DNA of 61,848 nt from Pseudomonadota bacterium (lineage in GTDB: Bacteria; Pseudomonadota; Gammaproteobacteria; Burkholderiales; Rhodocyclaceae): assembly GCA_026399515.1 (NCBI GenBank), contig JAPLQT010000101.1, positions 1-61,848 on the forward strand. The letters are read 5' to 3'. Under the pieces are notes generated by a model, which made no database searches, had not been told where the DNA came from, and worked only from the letters and a program-made list of their open reading frames with translations. A program made the position numbers and the translations under genes. This document shows positions 17,056 through 26,002 of this stretch, one piece after another (the stretch's first letter is position 1; each line of letters starts with the position of its first letter).

Positions 17056-17154
17056 AGTTCCAGCTCAGATAGTTAAAGGCGGAGTGCAGTGCCATTATGA
17101 GTGGCAGGCACTTCTGGGGTGCCCAAAAAAAACAATAACTGGAGGATGACGACA

Positions 17155-18909
17155 ATGAAAATTTCCTGCGCAGCGGGCGTTACCGTGATGGCAGCCTTCC
17201 TGTCGTCGATGCCGATGGCGTCGATGGCCGCCGAGACAACCCGCCCTAACATTCTGTTGATCCTCGCTGACGATCTCGGCCTCACCGATATCGGCGCCTT
17301 CGGCTCAGAAATCGCCACCCCCAACCTGGATAGACTGGCGAAGAATGGTACCCGAATGACAAACTTCTACGCAGCGCCTTTCTGTTCGCCTACGCGGGCG
17401 ATGTTGATGAGCGGCACTGACAACCATTTGGCCGGCTTCGGCGACATGGCTGAACTGATGTTGCCAGAGCAGCGCGGCAAGCCGGGGTACGAGGGTTATC
17501 TGAATGAACGAGTGGTGGCGATTCCCCAGGTACTCAAGGATGCTGGCTACCGTACGGTGATGGCTGGCAAGTGGCATTTGGGCAATGCGGAAAATCAGAG
17601 TCCGGCTGCCAGGGGATTCGACCGATCCTACGCCATGACCATGGGTGGCGCCAGCCACTTTGGCGACCAGATCGGAATTGTCGCACTCGACCCCAACAAG
17701 CCGCCGAAGGCCATCTACCGGGAGAACGGCAAGTCCATCGACATCCCACGCGACGGGTTCTATTCCTCGGACGCCTTTGCGGGTAAGTTGCTCGAATACC
17801 TGGACGAGACCGAATCGAGTGGCAAGCCGTTCTTTGCCTACCTGGCATTCACTGCGCCCCACTGGCCGCTGCAAGCACCCGATGAGGATATCCGTAAATA
17901 CGCCGATCGCTACCAGGGCGGCTACGATCAGCTTCGTCGAGAGCGCTTTGAACGCCTGAAAAAGATCGGTCTCGTCGATGCAAAAACTGCAGTCTACGAG
18001 GGCAATCCGTACTGGCCCAAGTGGAACACCCTGCCACCAGAGCAAAAGAAGGCTGAAGCGAAGCGCATGGCGGTTTTCGCCGCAATGGTAGACAACATGG
18101 ATCGGCAGATTGGACGCGTTCTCAAACATCTTGAGGAGAAAGGCCAACTTGACAATACGGTGATCTTCTTTCTCTCCGACAACGGTGCTGACGGAAACTC
18201 CGTTTATGATGTGGCTGAAACCCGCACTTGGGTCCACAAGGACATGGACAATAGCATCGAGAACACCGGTCGTCCTGGCTCCTTTGTTGAATACGGCCCC
18301 GGTTGGGCTCAGGTCGGCATGACGCCACTGAAGATGTACAAATCCTTCATGTATGAAGGTGGTATCTCTGTACCGGCCATCGCCTGGGGGCCCAAGGCCG
18401 GCATCGGTACCGGGGAACGCCGGGCGCTGATACATGTGACCGACCTCGCTCCAACGATCTACGAACTGGCCGGCGCCCGCCACCCTGGCAATGAATATCA
18501 GGGCAGAACAGTTGTTCCCTTGCGCGGCAAGTCCATGCTTGCTTTCCTGCGCGGCAATGAGGCGATAGTACATAATCCAGACGAAGCCATTGGCTGGGAG
18601 TTGGGCGGGCGCAAAGCTCTGAGAAAGGGCGACTGGAAGATCGTCTACGCCAACCCGCCCTGGGGAAGCGGCAACTGGGAGTTGTACAACATCGCCGATG
18701 ACCGCAGCGAGAGCCGGGATCTAGCTGCCACCAACCCCGAGAAGCTCAAGGAGCTCCTCGTTGCCTGGAAGCAATACGTGTTAGAAACGGGAACCCTGGA
18801 GATCGAAGGCCTTGCCAGCCGACCCGGGTACAGCAATGCAGGCAAATATTACGAGGACTTAGCGTACGAGGCGAAGATGCCGGCACGGCAGCAGAAGTCG
18901 TCCAAGTAA
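17155..18909 (+). CDS. Exported type I sulfatase (arylsulfatase-like)
   Basis: A formylglycine sulfatase of 584 residues. The start at 17155 is chosen for a GGAGG 9 bases upstream and because it opens a Sec signal peptide ending ASMAA. The N-terminal metal site is ILADDLGLTDIG. The catalytic signature CSPTR places the modified Cys at residue 77. WHLGN and the second metal site FFLSDNGADGN complete the active site. Type I sulfatases hydrolyse sulfate esters. The export signal places this one in the periplasm. It is followed 47 bp later by a multihaem cytochrome and preceded by the IclR gene. The natural ester (aryl, alkyl or steroid sulfate) cannot be read from the sequence. Confidence 0.92.
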   Translation: MKISCAAGVTVMAAFLSSMPMASMAAETTRPNILLILADDLGLTDIGAFGSEIATPNLDRLAKNGTRMTNFYAAPFCSPTRAMLMSGTDNHLAGFGDMAELMLPEQRGKPGYEGYLNERVVAIPQVLKDAGYRTVMAGKWHLGNAENQSPAARGFDRSYAMTMGGASHFGDQIGIVALDPNKPPKAIYRENGKSIDIPRDGFYSSDAFAGKLLEYLDETESSGKPFFAYLAFTAPHWPLQAPDEDIRKYADRYQGGYDQLRRERFERLKKIGLVDAKTAVYEGNPYWPKWNTLPPEQKKAEAKRMAVFAAMVDNMDRQIGRVLKHLEEKGQLDNTVIFFLSDNGADGNSVYDVAETRTWVHKDMDNSIENTGRPGSFVEYGPGWAQVGMTPLKMYKSFMYEGGISVPAIAWGPKAGIGTGERRALIHVTDLAPTIYELAGARHPGNEYQGRTVVPLRGKSMLAFLRGNEAIVHNPDEAIGWELGGRKALRKGDWKIVYANPPWGSGNWELYNIADDRSESRDLAATNPEKLKELLVAWKQYVLETGTLEIEGLASRPGYSNAGKYYEDLAYEAKMPARQQKSSK

Positions 18910-18956
18910 GCGAAAGCGGCCGGTGGTGGTCCACTACTGGTTGCTTCCCTACGCGC

Positions 18957-21143
18957 ATGCACGGTCTCGTTTCAGCCATTCTCTTATATATGGCCGTCTC
19001 GGCGATGGCTGCGCCGCCCCACCAGGCAAGCGATCCGGCCAGCATCTCTGACAGCCGCTGCGGTTCTTGCCATGCCGACGCCGATCGCGCCTGGCGCAGT
19101 TCCCATCATGCCCGCGCGATGCAGCCAGCAACCACGCAGACGGTTCTCGGCGACTTCGCTGGCCGGCAAGTGGCCGACGGCGGCGAAACCGTCTTTCTCT
19201 ATCGTGCCAAGGGCGCTTTTTATGCCCGTGCCCGTGGTGCCGACAGCTCGCTGCGTAGTTATCGTATCCTTTATACCTTCGGCATCGATCCTCTCCAGCA
19301 ATATCTCGTTGCGGCCCCCAACGGCCGACTGCAAAGCCTCACAGTGGCTTGGGACGTGCGGCAGCGACGCTGGTTCAGCCTGGCAGATGGAAACACTGCA
19401 GCATTCGACGCCGCCATGCACTGGAGCGGGCGCTACTACAACTGGAACCTCATGTGCGCCGAGTGCCACTCCTCCGGTGTGCTTAAGCACTACGACGCAA
19501 AGACTGACTCCTATAGCACGACCTGGACCGCACTCCAGGTGGGCTGCCAAGCCTGCCATGGACCAGGTCGTGCGCATGCCGAAGCCGCCCGCCGGGGCCG
19601 CCTGCTGCCTATGCCTGTAGATTTCCATCGTGGAGAGAAGAGCAATGAAATCGATCAGTGTGCGCGCTGCCATGCCGTGCGCAGCCGCATCACACGGGCT
19701 GACGAAGCTGGCACGCCGCTGCTCGACCATTTTCGGCCGGAAACCCTGCGCGCTGGCCTGTACTATCCCGATGGTCAACAGCAAGGGGAGGTGTTTGAGT
19801 TCGGCTCCTTCCGCCAGTCGCGCATGTATCAATCCGGTGTGCGCTGCACGGACTGCCACGACCCCCACGGGGGTAAGCTAAAGCGTCCGGGTAATGCTAC
19901 CTGCACGGCCTGCCACAATGAGGCATCGAACGAACGATTTCCCGGTCGGCCTTTACGACACTACGACGACTCTTCACACCACTTTCACGTGTCGGGTGAC
20001 CCCGGCAGCCATTGTGTCGATTGCCACATGCCAGCAAAGATGTACATGGGAGTTCATTCACGTCGTGACCATGCTTTCCGAATTCCGCGCCCGGATTTAA
20101 GCGAAAGACTCGGCGTACCCAACGCCTGCAACAAATGCCATGCCGATCGCGACAGCCGCTGGGCGACCAATATTCTTGCCGCCCGCTACGGCGAGAGAAA
20201 ACCGGCGATTCACTTCGGTGAAACTTTTGTCCGGGCACGTCGCGGCGATCTGTTATCCGCACCTGCCCTCGCGGCCATGGTCACAGATCAGGAACAATCC
20301 GCAATCGTCCGTGCTACGGCGATCGACCTGCTCGGCAGCTTGGCGGCCGACGTTCCTATCAAGGCCCTTTCTGATCCTGACGCGACAGTCAGGGCAAGCG
20401 CAGCAGCGGCCCTCGCCAGAAACGGAGCAGCGGCTCCGCTCCTTCCCATGCTCAACGATCCGATTCGAGCGGTACGCATTGCAGCCGCACGAAGTCTGGG
20501 GGCAGCGGGGCAGGAAAGAGTGCCGGCGGATTATCGCGAGCCTTTCACCCGTACTCTGGACGAGTACAAGAATTCCCAACTAGCCATGGCCGATGCTCCG
20601 GTGGCGCGTCTGAATCTTGCTTCCCTCGCTCGCGATCAGGTTAACTTGGACGAAGCCGAAGACAACTACCGCGCCGCACTGGCCATGGATCCACAATTAG
20701 ACAGGGCTCGCACAGAGTTGGCATCTTTGCTGGTGGAGTGTGGTGAGGAATTTGCGGCTGCGACGCTGCTCAGGCAAGGCATCGATGTATCGCCCGACCC
20801 CGCCCCTCTTGAGTTTGCCCTCGGCTTGCTACTTGGTGGCGCTGGCCGTTTCTTGGAAGCTGATGCCGCTCTTAGAGCTTCGCTTGAACATCGACCCGAT
20901 GCTTCACGCGTCCGCTACAACCACGCCTTGGTGCTGATGCGCCTTGAGCGCTGGAACGAGGCAGAAATGGCGCTGAACGCCGTGCGGGCAAACACTCCCG
21001 ACAACGCGGACGCGCTCTATGCGCTGGCGTTACTCCATGCTCAAACGGGACGTATTGATAGTGCCAGAAACATTGCTCGGGACTGGCTCGTTGCACATCC
21101 TGAAGACTCTCGCTTTGAGAGGTTTGCGAATTGGCAGAGGTGA
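18957..21143 (+). CDS. Periplasmic octahaem c-type cytochrome with HEAT-like and TPR repeats
   Basis: A 728-residue exported protein. A short signal peptide ends near AMAA. Eight CxxCH haem motifs follow: CGSCH (35-39), CAECH, CQACH, CARCH, CTDCH, CTACH, CVDCH and CNKCH, with GPGRAHAEA and DCHMPAKMYMG contexts typical of the doubled-CxxCH families. After the haem part come alanine-rich HEAT-like repeats (ATAIDLLGSLAAD, DPDATVRASAAAALAR) and then TPR units (NYRAALAMDPQLDRARTELA, LERWNEAEMALNAV). Multihaem domains carry electrons in the periplasm, and TPR regions bind partners. Its redox partner is unknown. Pairing with a sulfatase gene is unusual. Confidence 0.88.
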   Translation: MHGLVSAILLYMAVSAMAAPPHQASDPASISDSRCGSCHADADRAWRSSHHARAMQPATTQTVLGDFAGRQVADGGETVFLYRAKGAFYARARGADSSLRSYRILYTFGIDPLQQYLVAAPNGRLQSLTVAWDVRQRRWFSLADGNTAAFDAAMHWSGRYYNWNLMCAECHSSGVLKHYDAKTDSYSTTWTALQVGCQACHGPGRAHAEAARRGRLLPMPVDFHRGEKSNEIDQCARCHAVRSRITRADEAGTPLLDHFRPETLRAGLYYPDGQQQGEVFEFGSFRQSRMYQSGVRCTDCHDPHGGKLKRPGNATCTACHNEASNERFPGRPLRHYDDSSHHFHVSGDPGSHCVDCHMPAKMYMGVHSRRDHAFRIPRPDLSERLGVPNACNKCHADRDSRWATNILAARYGERKPAIHFGETFVRARRGDLLSAPALAAMVTDQEQSAIVRATAIDLLGSLAADVPIKALSDPDATVRASAAAALARNGAAAPLLPMLNDPIRAVRIAAARSLGAAGQERVPADYREPFTRTLDEYKNSQLAMADAPVARLNLASLARDQVNLDEAEDNYRAALAMDPQLDRARTELASLLVECGEEFAAATLLRQGIDVSPDPAPLEFALGLLLGGAGRFLEADAALRASLEHRPDASRVRYNHALVLMRLERWNEAEMALNAVRANTPDNADALYALALLHAQTGRIDSARNIARDWLVAHPEDSRFERFANWQR

Positions 21144-21362
21144 TCGAACAATTATTCCAGAAAGAGCTGTAGCGACGTCATATTCTGTTTGGTCAAGATC
21201 CGATCTGGAGAAGCAAAATTTCTATGGCAGGTTTGGGGAAACGAGATTGAGATGCTCACTGGCTCTACACGCCATACTGCTGACGTTCAAGGTTGCGCAG
21301 CGAGCGGCGGCTTCAGCTTCGTCAGCGGTCACCCAATACATCCATTCTTTCCCGGGCAGCAT

Positions 21363-22286
21363 TCAGAGCTTCCATTCGTCGGTCTTGTCGTTGAACAGTT
21401 CGGAAACTACTTTGCGCAGCCAGGCCACCTTGGCATCGCGGTGAAATTTTCTGTGCCAGTGCTGTTTGACCTCGATGCTCGGCAGGCGCATTGGCGGCTC
21501 GACCACTCTGACTCCTGCTCCGGAAGTCTCAAAATAGCGTCCAAGTGCGTGAGGTACGGTGACCACCAGGTCGGAGCGTGCGATGATCATCGGGATGCTC
21601 ATGAAGTGTGGGGTCAATAGCGCGATCTTGCGTTGTATGCTTTTCTTCTCGAAAAATCGTTCGAGGATTTCCTGACTGCGCCCTTCCGCCCGCACCACGG
21701 CGTGATTGAGTGCAAGAAACTGCTTCAGGGTCAGCTTTTTGCCGCGTAAGGGATGACCAACTCGCAGCAGGCATACGAAGTAATGTGAAAAAAGGCGCTG
21801 CTGAAAAAAGCTGTTTTTCTTGAGGTCAGGAAAGTAGCCAATGGCCAGATCGACATCGCCCGTTTCGAGGCTGGTCTCAACTTGCCGTGGAGTCGTTGAC
21901 ACTGAACGGATCTGGGCATTGGGCGCGTGTTTGCTGAGGTACTCGAGCAACCGCGGTAAAAACACCATCTCCCCGATATCAGACATGGCGAAGGTGAAAC
22001 GCGTGCGCGTCGTTGCCGAATCGAAAGCTGCCGACGTGAGTAACTCATGACTGACACGCTCGAGTATTTCCCGCGCGATCGGCACCAGCGCCGCGGCCCT
22101 CGGTGTCGGTTCCATGCCACGAGAGGTTTTCACGAAGAGTGGATCACCGATGCGAGCACGCAAGCGGGAGAGTGCAGCACTGGCCGCTGGTTGGCTCATG
22201 CCCAACACCTTCCCGGCATTGCTCACGCTGCCTTCATCATAGATGGCCAGCACGACACGTAACAGGTTAAGGTCGAATTCATGCAT
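21363..22286 (-). CDS. LysR-family transcriptional regulator
   Basis: A 307-residue LysR protein. The N-terminal winged HTH (NLLRVVLAIYDEGSVSNAGKVL, MSQPAASAALSRLR) and a periplasmic-binding-protein-like effector domain (FTFAMSDIGEMVFLPRLLEYL) match the NodD/PcaQ-like branch. It is transcribed away from the CoA-ligase gene with 140 bp of AT-rich DNA between them, the standard arrangement for a LysR activator and its target. A 13-bp palindrome at 22306-22318 is a candidate binding site. The inducer is probably an aromatic acid, by analogy only. Confidence 0.9.
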   Translation of the reverse strand: MHEFDLNLLRVVLAIYDEGSVSNAGKVLGMSQPAASAALSRLRARIGDPLFVKTSRGMEPTPRAAALVPIAREILERVSHELLTSAAFDSATTRTRFTFAMSDIGEMVFLPRLLEYLSKHAPNAQIRSVSTTPRQVETSLETGDVDLAIGYFPDLKKNSFFQQRLFSHYFVCLLRVGHPLRGKKLTLKQFLALNHAVVRAEGRSQEILERFFEKKSIQRKIALLTPHFMSIPMIIARSDLVVTVPHALGRYFETSGAGVRVVEPPMRLPSIEVKQHWHRKFHRDAKVAWLRKVVSELFNDKTDEWKL

Positions 22287-22305
22287 GATGATTATCGATA
22301 AATCA

Positions 22306-22318
22306 AATAACAGTTATT
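22306..22318. promoter_or_regulatory. Candidate LysR binding palindrome
   Basis: AATAAC-A-GTTATT is a perfect palindrome between the divergent LysR and CoA-ligase genes, 20 bp upstream of the LysR start. Its size and T-to-A spacing fit the T-N11-A box of LysR proteins. AT-rich DNA further right contains TATAAG as a possible -10 for the ligase gene, with only a weak -35, which would fit activator dependence. Confidence 0.45.
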
Positions 22319-22426
22319 ACATTAATAGTATTGAATTATAAGTAGTTTGGCGCATGATGCTGGAAATATATACAGCCTTACCCTGGCCCAGATCAGGACA
22401 GAGGCGGCAACAAAAGAGGAGACAAA

Positions 22427-23869
22427 ATGGCAAATGCTGCTGCGATGCTGCTCGCTGGCCGTCCGGAGGCCATCGCCCTGATCGAGGATGAACAGCGCCT
22501 CGACTATGCCGGGCTGCGCCAGCGCGTCGTGCACATGGCGGCGGTCTGGCGCTCGTTGTCCCTGACACCCGGCGACAAGGCCGTGATCGCCCTGCTCGAC
22601 GGCATCGACTCGGTGACAGCCTTACTTGGACTGATCTGGATGGGCGGCGTACCGGCACTGGTCAGTCCGCGCACCGATGTTGCGCTCGTCCCCGAATTGC
22701 TGGTGGAGAGCCAGGCAAAGCTGATGCTGACTGAAGACGGCCTGGCCCAGGCTCTGAATGACGCACTTATCATGAACCGTTCCGCCTGGTTGTCCCGCGT
22801 AAAGAACACGGAGCTAATAGATAGTGCAGCATTCGAGGCCGCACCGGATGATCCGGCCTTCCTGCTTTTTTCCTCCGGTACCACCGGCAAGCCCAAGGGC
22901 ATCGCGCATGCTCACCGCTGTGCCGAGCATGCACATGTCTTTGCCCGTGAAATCCTGGGTGCCACATCGGCCGACCGGTTTATCTCCACCTCCAAATTAT
23001 TCTTTGCCTATCCTCTGGCCAACTCGTTGCTGGCCGGGCTGCGTCTGGGCGCATCAGTGGTACTCGATCCGCAGTGGCCTAGCCCGGAGCGCCTGGCCAT
23101 ATTGACCAGGCAGCATACTCCGACCATCTTGTTCAGCGTCCCGACCTTATATCAGAGGCTGCTCGAATCGGATTTGAGGTTCGACTCCATCACCCGTTAC
23201 GTCTCCGCAGGTGAGGCCTGCCCGCCCGCGCTGGCCAATGCATGGGAACGCAAGCACGGCGTCGGCCTGGTGAACGGTTACGGCACGACCGAAACGCTGG
23301 CGTTGGTGCTTTACCGTTTGTCGGCCATGGCGGGATTCCGGCCCACGCCGCTGACCCACGCGCGCGAGGAATCTTCCGATCCCGGCGACCCTGAAGCCAG
23401 CCTGCGTTTGTGGTTCTCTCACCCTTCGCTGTCGCTGGGTTATACGCGGGTCGTGACTCACGACAGCGCGGTGTTTTGCGACAATGAGTTTTCTCCCGGT
23501 GACGTATTCAGGCGCGCCGCAACCGATCAGGACCAGGGATGGATTTTCGCCGGACGCTCTGATCAGTTGCTCAAGGTCTATGGACGCTGGGTAGACACCG
23601 TGGCGCTGGAGCACTGGTTCTTTGAGCGTCTGCAGGAGCATGTGCGAGAGCTTTCCATCGTACCTTATGACAGCGACGGCGGCCCGATCAGTCTGCACAT
23701 GTTCCTCGCGCCGCTGAGTGGCAAAGGAGAAAGCCTGGCAGCGCGGCTGGAAACCGTCAGCGCCGAACTGCCCGCTTTCAAGAAACCTGCAGCGACCCAT
23801 GTGCTGCCAGAATTGCCGCGTACCGAGACAGGCAAGGTGCGGCGGGGTGCGCTCAGGGCGATGTGTTGA
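22427..23869 (+). CDS. Benzoate-CoA-ligase-like AMP-dependent synthetase
   Basis: A 480-residue acyl-adenylate-forming enzyme. The ATP-binding loop FSSGTTGKPKG lies at about 148-158. NGYGTTET is the A5 motif, GRSDQLLKVYGRWVD the hinge, and Lys470 in RTETGKVRRG the catalytic lysine. The closest recognisable group is the benzoate/4-hydroxybenzoate-CoA ligases, though it is about 40 residues shorter than usual, mainly at the N-terminus. It would convert an aromatic acid, ATP and CoA to the acyl-CoA in the cytoplasm. A good site (AGAGGAGAC) precedes the ATG. It is divergent to a LysR gene and upstream of the XylR-type activator, consistent with aromatic catabolism. Substrate specificity is not visible. 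Confidence 0.85.
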   Translation: MANAAAMLLAGRPEAIALIEDEQRLDYAGLRQRVVHMAAVWRSLSLTPGDKAVIALLDGIDSVTALLGLIWMGGVPALVSPRTDVALVPELLVESQAKLMLTEDGLAQALNDALIMNRSAWLSRVKNTELIDSAAFEAAPDDPAFLLFSSGTTGKPKGIAHAHRCAEHAHVFAREILGATSADRFISTSKLFFAYPLANSLLAGLRLGASVVLDPQWPSPERLAILTRQHTPTILFSVPTLYQRLLESDLRFDSITRYVSAGEACPPALANAWERKHGVGLVNGYGTTETLALVLYRLSAMAGFRPTPLTHAREESSDPGDPEASLRLWFSHPSLSLGYTRVVTHDSAVFCDNEFSPGDVFRRAATDQDQGWIFAGRSDQLLKVYGRWVDTVALEHWFFERLQEHVRELSIVPYDSDGGPISLHMFLAPLSGKGESLAARLETVSAELPAFKKPAATHVLPELPRTETGKVRRGALRAMC

Positions 23870-23911
23870 GTTGTTCCAGTTCAAGTCTTCTGTTGCGCAG
23901 AGATGGCTGGC

Positions 23912-23935
23912 ACCGCAATTAGCGGTCGGCTTTTT
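23912..23935 (+). terminator. Possible weak rho-independent terminator
   Basis: ACCGC-AATTA-GCGGT (23912-23926) can form a 5-bp stem, followed by CGGC and TTTTT (23931-23935). It lies 43 bp after the ligase stop. The stem is short, so termination may be partial. Confidence 0.35.
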
Positions 23936-24004
23936 CTTGACTCGAATCAAGCAAGGAAAGACTGCAAGCAGGCGACACTGCAAGATTGAAGTGGGGGTTG
24001 GTTT

Positions 24005-25771
24005 ATGACCAAGATACGCAGCATCAGGCAGACCACCAGTGATCCGACCAGCGACGATCTGCGCGCGCGAGTGCATTTCTGCGCCGAAACGGGGCAAATC
24101 TGGTTGCATGAGCACCGCATGCTGCTCATCCATGCGGAAACCCAGGCCCTGCTGCGCAAGGAACTGATCGAAACGCTGGGGATGAACCGCGCCAAAGCCT
24201 TGTTCACCCGCATGGGCTACGAATCCGGCGTCCGTGATGCCGAACTCGTGCGAACCCGCTCGCCCAATGCCAGCGACATGGAAGTCTTCATGACCGGGCC
24301 GCGACTTCATACGCTGGAGGGAGTCGTCAAGGTCACCCCGGTCAAGCTGGAGTTCGACCGCGTCGCGGGCAAGTTCTACGGCGAGTTTCTCTGGGAAAAC
24401 TCGTGGGAAGGCCATTGGCACAAGCGCTTCTTTGGCACGCATAACGAACCCGTCTGCTGGACCCAGATCGGCTACGCCTGCGGGTATACCTCGACCTTCA
24501 TGGGCAGGCAGATCCTATACAAGGAAGTGGAATGCGTCGGCATGGGCAACAGCACCTGCCGCATCATCGGCAAGCCGATCGAGGAATGGGAGGACGCGAA
24601 TGAATACACCAGCCTGTTCAATCGCGAGGCGATCGCGGATCTGCTGATCGATTTGCAGACCCAAGTGGTTCAGCTGCGCTCGTCAATCGGCGACACTCAC
24701 ATGCAACCGCTGGACATGGTGGGTAGCTCCCCGGGCTTCCTGGCCGCCTATGATTTGCTCGAACGCGCCGCGAACTGCCAGATCTCCGTCCTGCTACTAG
24801 GGGAGACGGGTGTCGGCAAGGAAATGTTCGCTCGCGCCCTGCATGATCGAAGTCCCCGGCGCGGCGCGGCTTTCGTTGCTATCAACTGCGCTGCCATTCC
24901 GCATGACCTGGTTGAGGCTGAACTTTTCGGGGTGGAGAAAGGCTCCTATACCGGCGCTCTGGTCTCTCGCTCCGGCCGCTTCGAGCGCGCCAACGGTGGC
25001 ACCCTGTTTCTCGACGAAATCGGTGACCTGTCACTTTCGGCTCAGTCCAAGCTGCTCAGGGTATTGCAGGAAGGGGAGATCGAACGCCTGGGTGACCAGA
25101 AAATTCGCAAGATCAATGTTCGCCTGGTTGCCGCCACGAATGCCGACCTGAAGCAACTGGTCAAGACCGGCAAGTTTCGGGCGGACCTGTTCTACCGGCT
25201 TAACGCCTATCAGATCAGCATACCTCCCCTGCGAGTGCGCAAGGAGGACATCGCGCTGCTCGCCAAAAATTTCCTCGAGAAATACTCCGCCACGCACGGC
25301 AAGAAATTGCGCGGCTTTACCGACAAGGCCAAGCGTGCGCTGCTGACCTACTCCTGGCCGGGCAACATTCGCGAGTTGCAGAACATGATCGAACGCGGCG
25401 TAATACTCGCTCCGAACGGTTCGCGTATCGAGGTGAGCCATCTCTTCTCGTCGTTCGGCGACGACACGCCGCTGGAGTTCGGCCTGGATTCCAACGGTAG
25501 CCTCGACATCAACTCCTCGGATGCGGGGAAGAGCATCTGCGCTGCCGTCTTCAACGGTGTCATGACGCTTAACCAGGTCGAGACTTTGCTGCTGGAAACC
25601 TCGGTTGACAAGGCGCGCGGCAATCTTTCGTCCGCCGCGCGCATGCTTGGCCTGACGCGTCCGCAGCTTGCCTATCGCCTGAAGCGCTTGAATGAGAGCA
25701 ATGAATCGCATCCCGATCCGGTCCAGGCACTGGAAGGCAATAGGGCGCCTGGGCGAGAGCTTTTCGAGTAA
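24005..25771 (+). CDS. XylR/DmpR-type sigma-54-dependent activator
   Basis: A 588-residue enhancer-binding protein with the full XylR/DmpR layout. The N-terminal XylR_N sensor (about 18-125, starting RVHFCAETGQIWLHEHRM) binds aromatics directly in known members. A V4R domain (about 130-200) carries the Cys-containing GYACGYTSTFMG and VECVGMGNSTCRIIG. The AAA+ domain has Walker A GETGVGKE (about 264), the sigma-54 contact loop GSYTGA (about 313-318, Tyr for the usual Phe) and Walker B TLFLDEIG. A Fis-type HTH (LSSAARMLGLTRPQLAYRL) ends the protein. Known relatives respond to toluene, phenol or cresols. Two matching activating sites and a -24/-12 promoter lie at 38448-38578, so the large operon there is its probable target. 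Confidence 0.93.
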   Translation: MTKIRSIRQTTSDPTSDDLRARVHFCAETGQIWLHEHRMLLIHAETQALLRKELIETLGMNRAKALFTRMGYESGVRDAELVRTRSPNASDMEVFMTGPRLHTLEGVVKVTPVKLEFDRVAGKFYGEFLWENSWEGHWHKRFFGTHNEPVCWTQIGYACGYTSTFMGRQILYKEVECVGMGNSTCRIIGKPIEEWEDANEYTSLFNREAIADLLIDLQTQVVQLRSSIGDTHMQPLDMVGSSPGFLAAYDLLERAANCQISVLLLGETGVGKEMFARALHDRSPRRGAAFVAINCAAIPHDLVEAELFGVEKGSYTGALVSRSGRFERANGGTLFLDEIGDLSLSAQSKLLRVLQEGEIERLGDQKIRKINVRLVAATNADLKQLVKTGKFRADLFYRLNAYQISIPPLRVRKEDIALLAKNFLEKYSATHGKKLRGFTDKAKRALLTYSWPGNIRELQNMIERGVILAPNGSRIEVSHLFSSFGDDTPLEFGLDSNGSLDINSSDAGKSICAAVFNGVMTLNQVETLLLETSVDKARGNLSSAARMLGLTRPQLAYRLKRLNESNESHPDPVQALEGNRAPGRELFE

Positions 25772-25916
25772 AACCATCGGCGAATTCTTCACGGGGCCCC
25801 CGCGCTTTGCCTTATGGCGCAGTCGGGATTGAGCGGATGCTTCACCTGCCCGGAGGCGTGATTGGACCAGCGCGAATGAATTTACGCCGAATCGCAAGAG
25901 ATCGGCAAATTGTCGC

Positions 25917-25964
25917 TTGACTTGCTCGCAATTAGCTACTAGCATTTGTCTGATGATCAGAGTA
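25917..25964 (+). promoter_or_regulatory. Promoter with GntR-type operator for the FAD/ETF operon
   Basis: TTGACT (25917-25922) and TAGCAT (25940-25945) are spaced by 17 bp. The next bases, 25946-25964, read TTGTCTGATGATCAGAGTA, which holds the perfect palindrome TCTGAT-G-ATCAGA. A near-identical 19-mer (15 of 19 positions) lies in front of the GntR gene at 32259-32277. The operator would cover the transcription start, so bound repressor should block the promoter. Confidence 0.65.
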
Positions 25965-26002
25965 TCTTGCAAGCAATTCAAATCTAGCTAAAGGGGACGA
26001 AA

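Noticed and set aside
23905-23925. Second sigma-54 promoter before the XylR-type activator
   Set aside because: CTGGCACC followed by TTAGC looks similar, but the GG to GC distance is 13 instead of 12, and a hairpin plus T-tract explains the sequence better.
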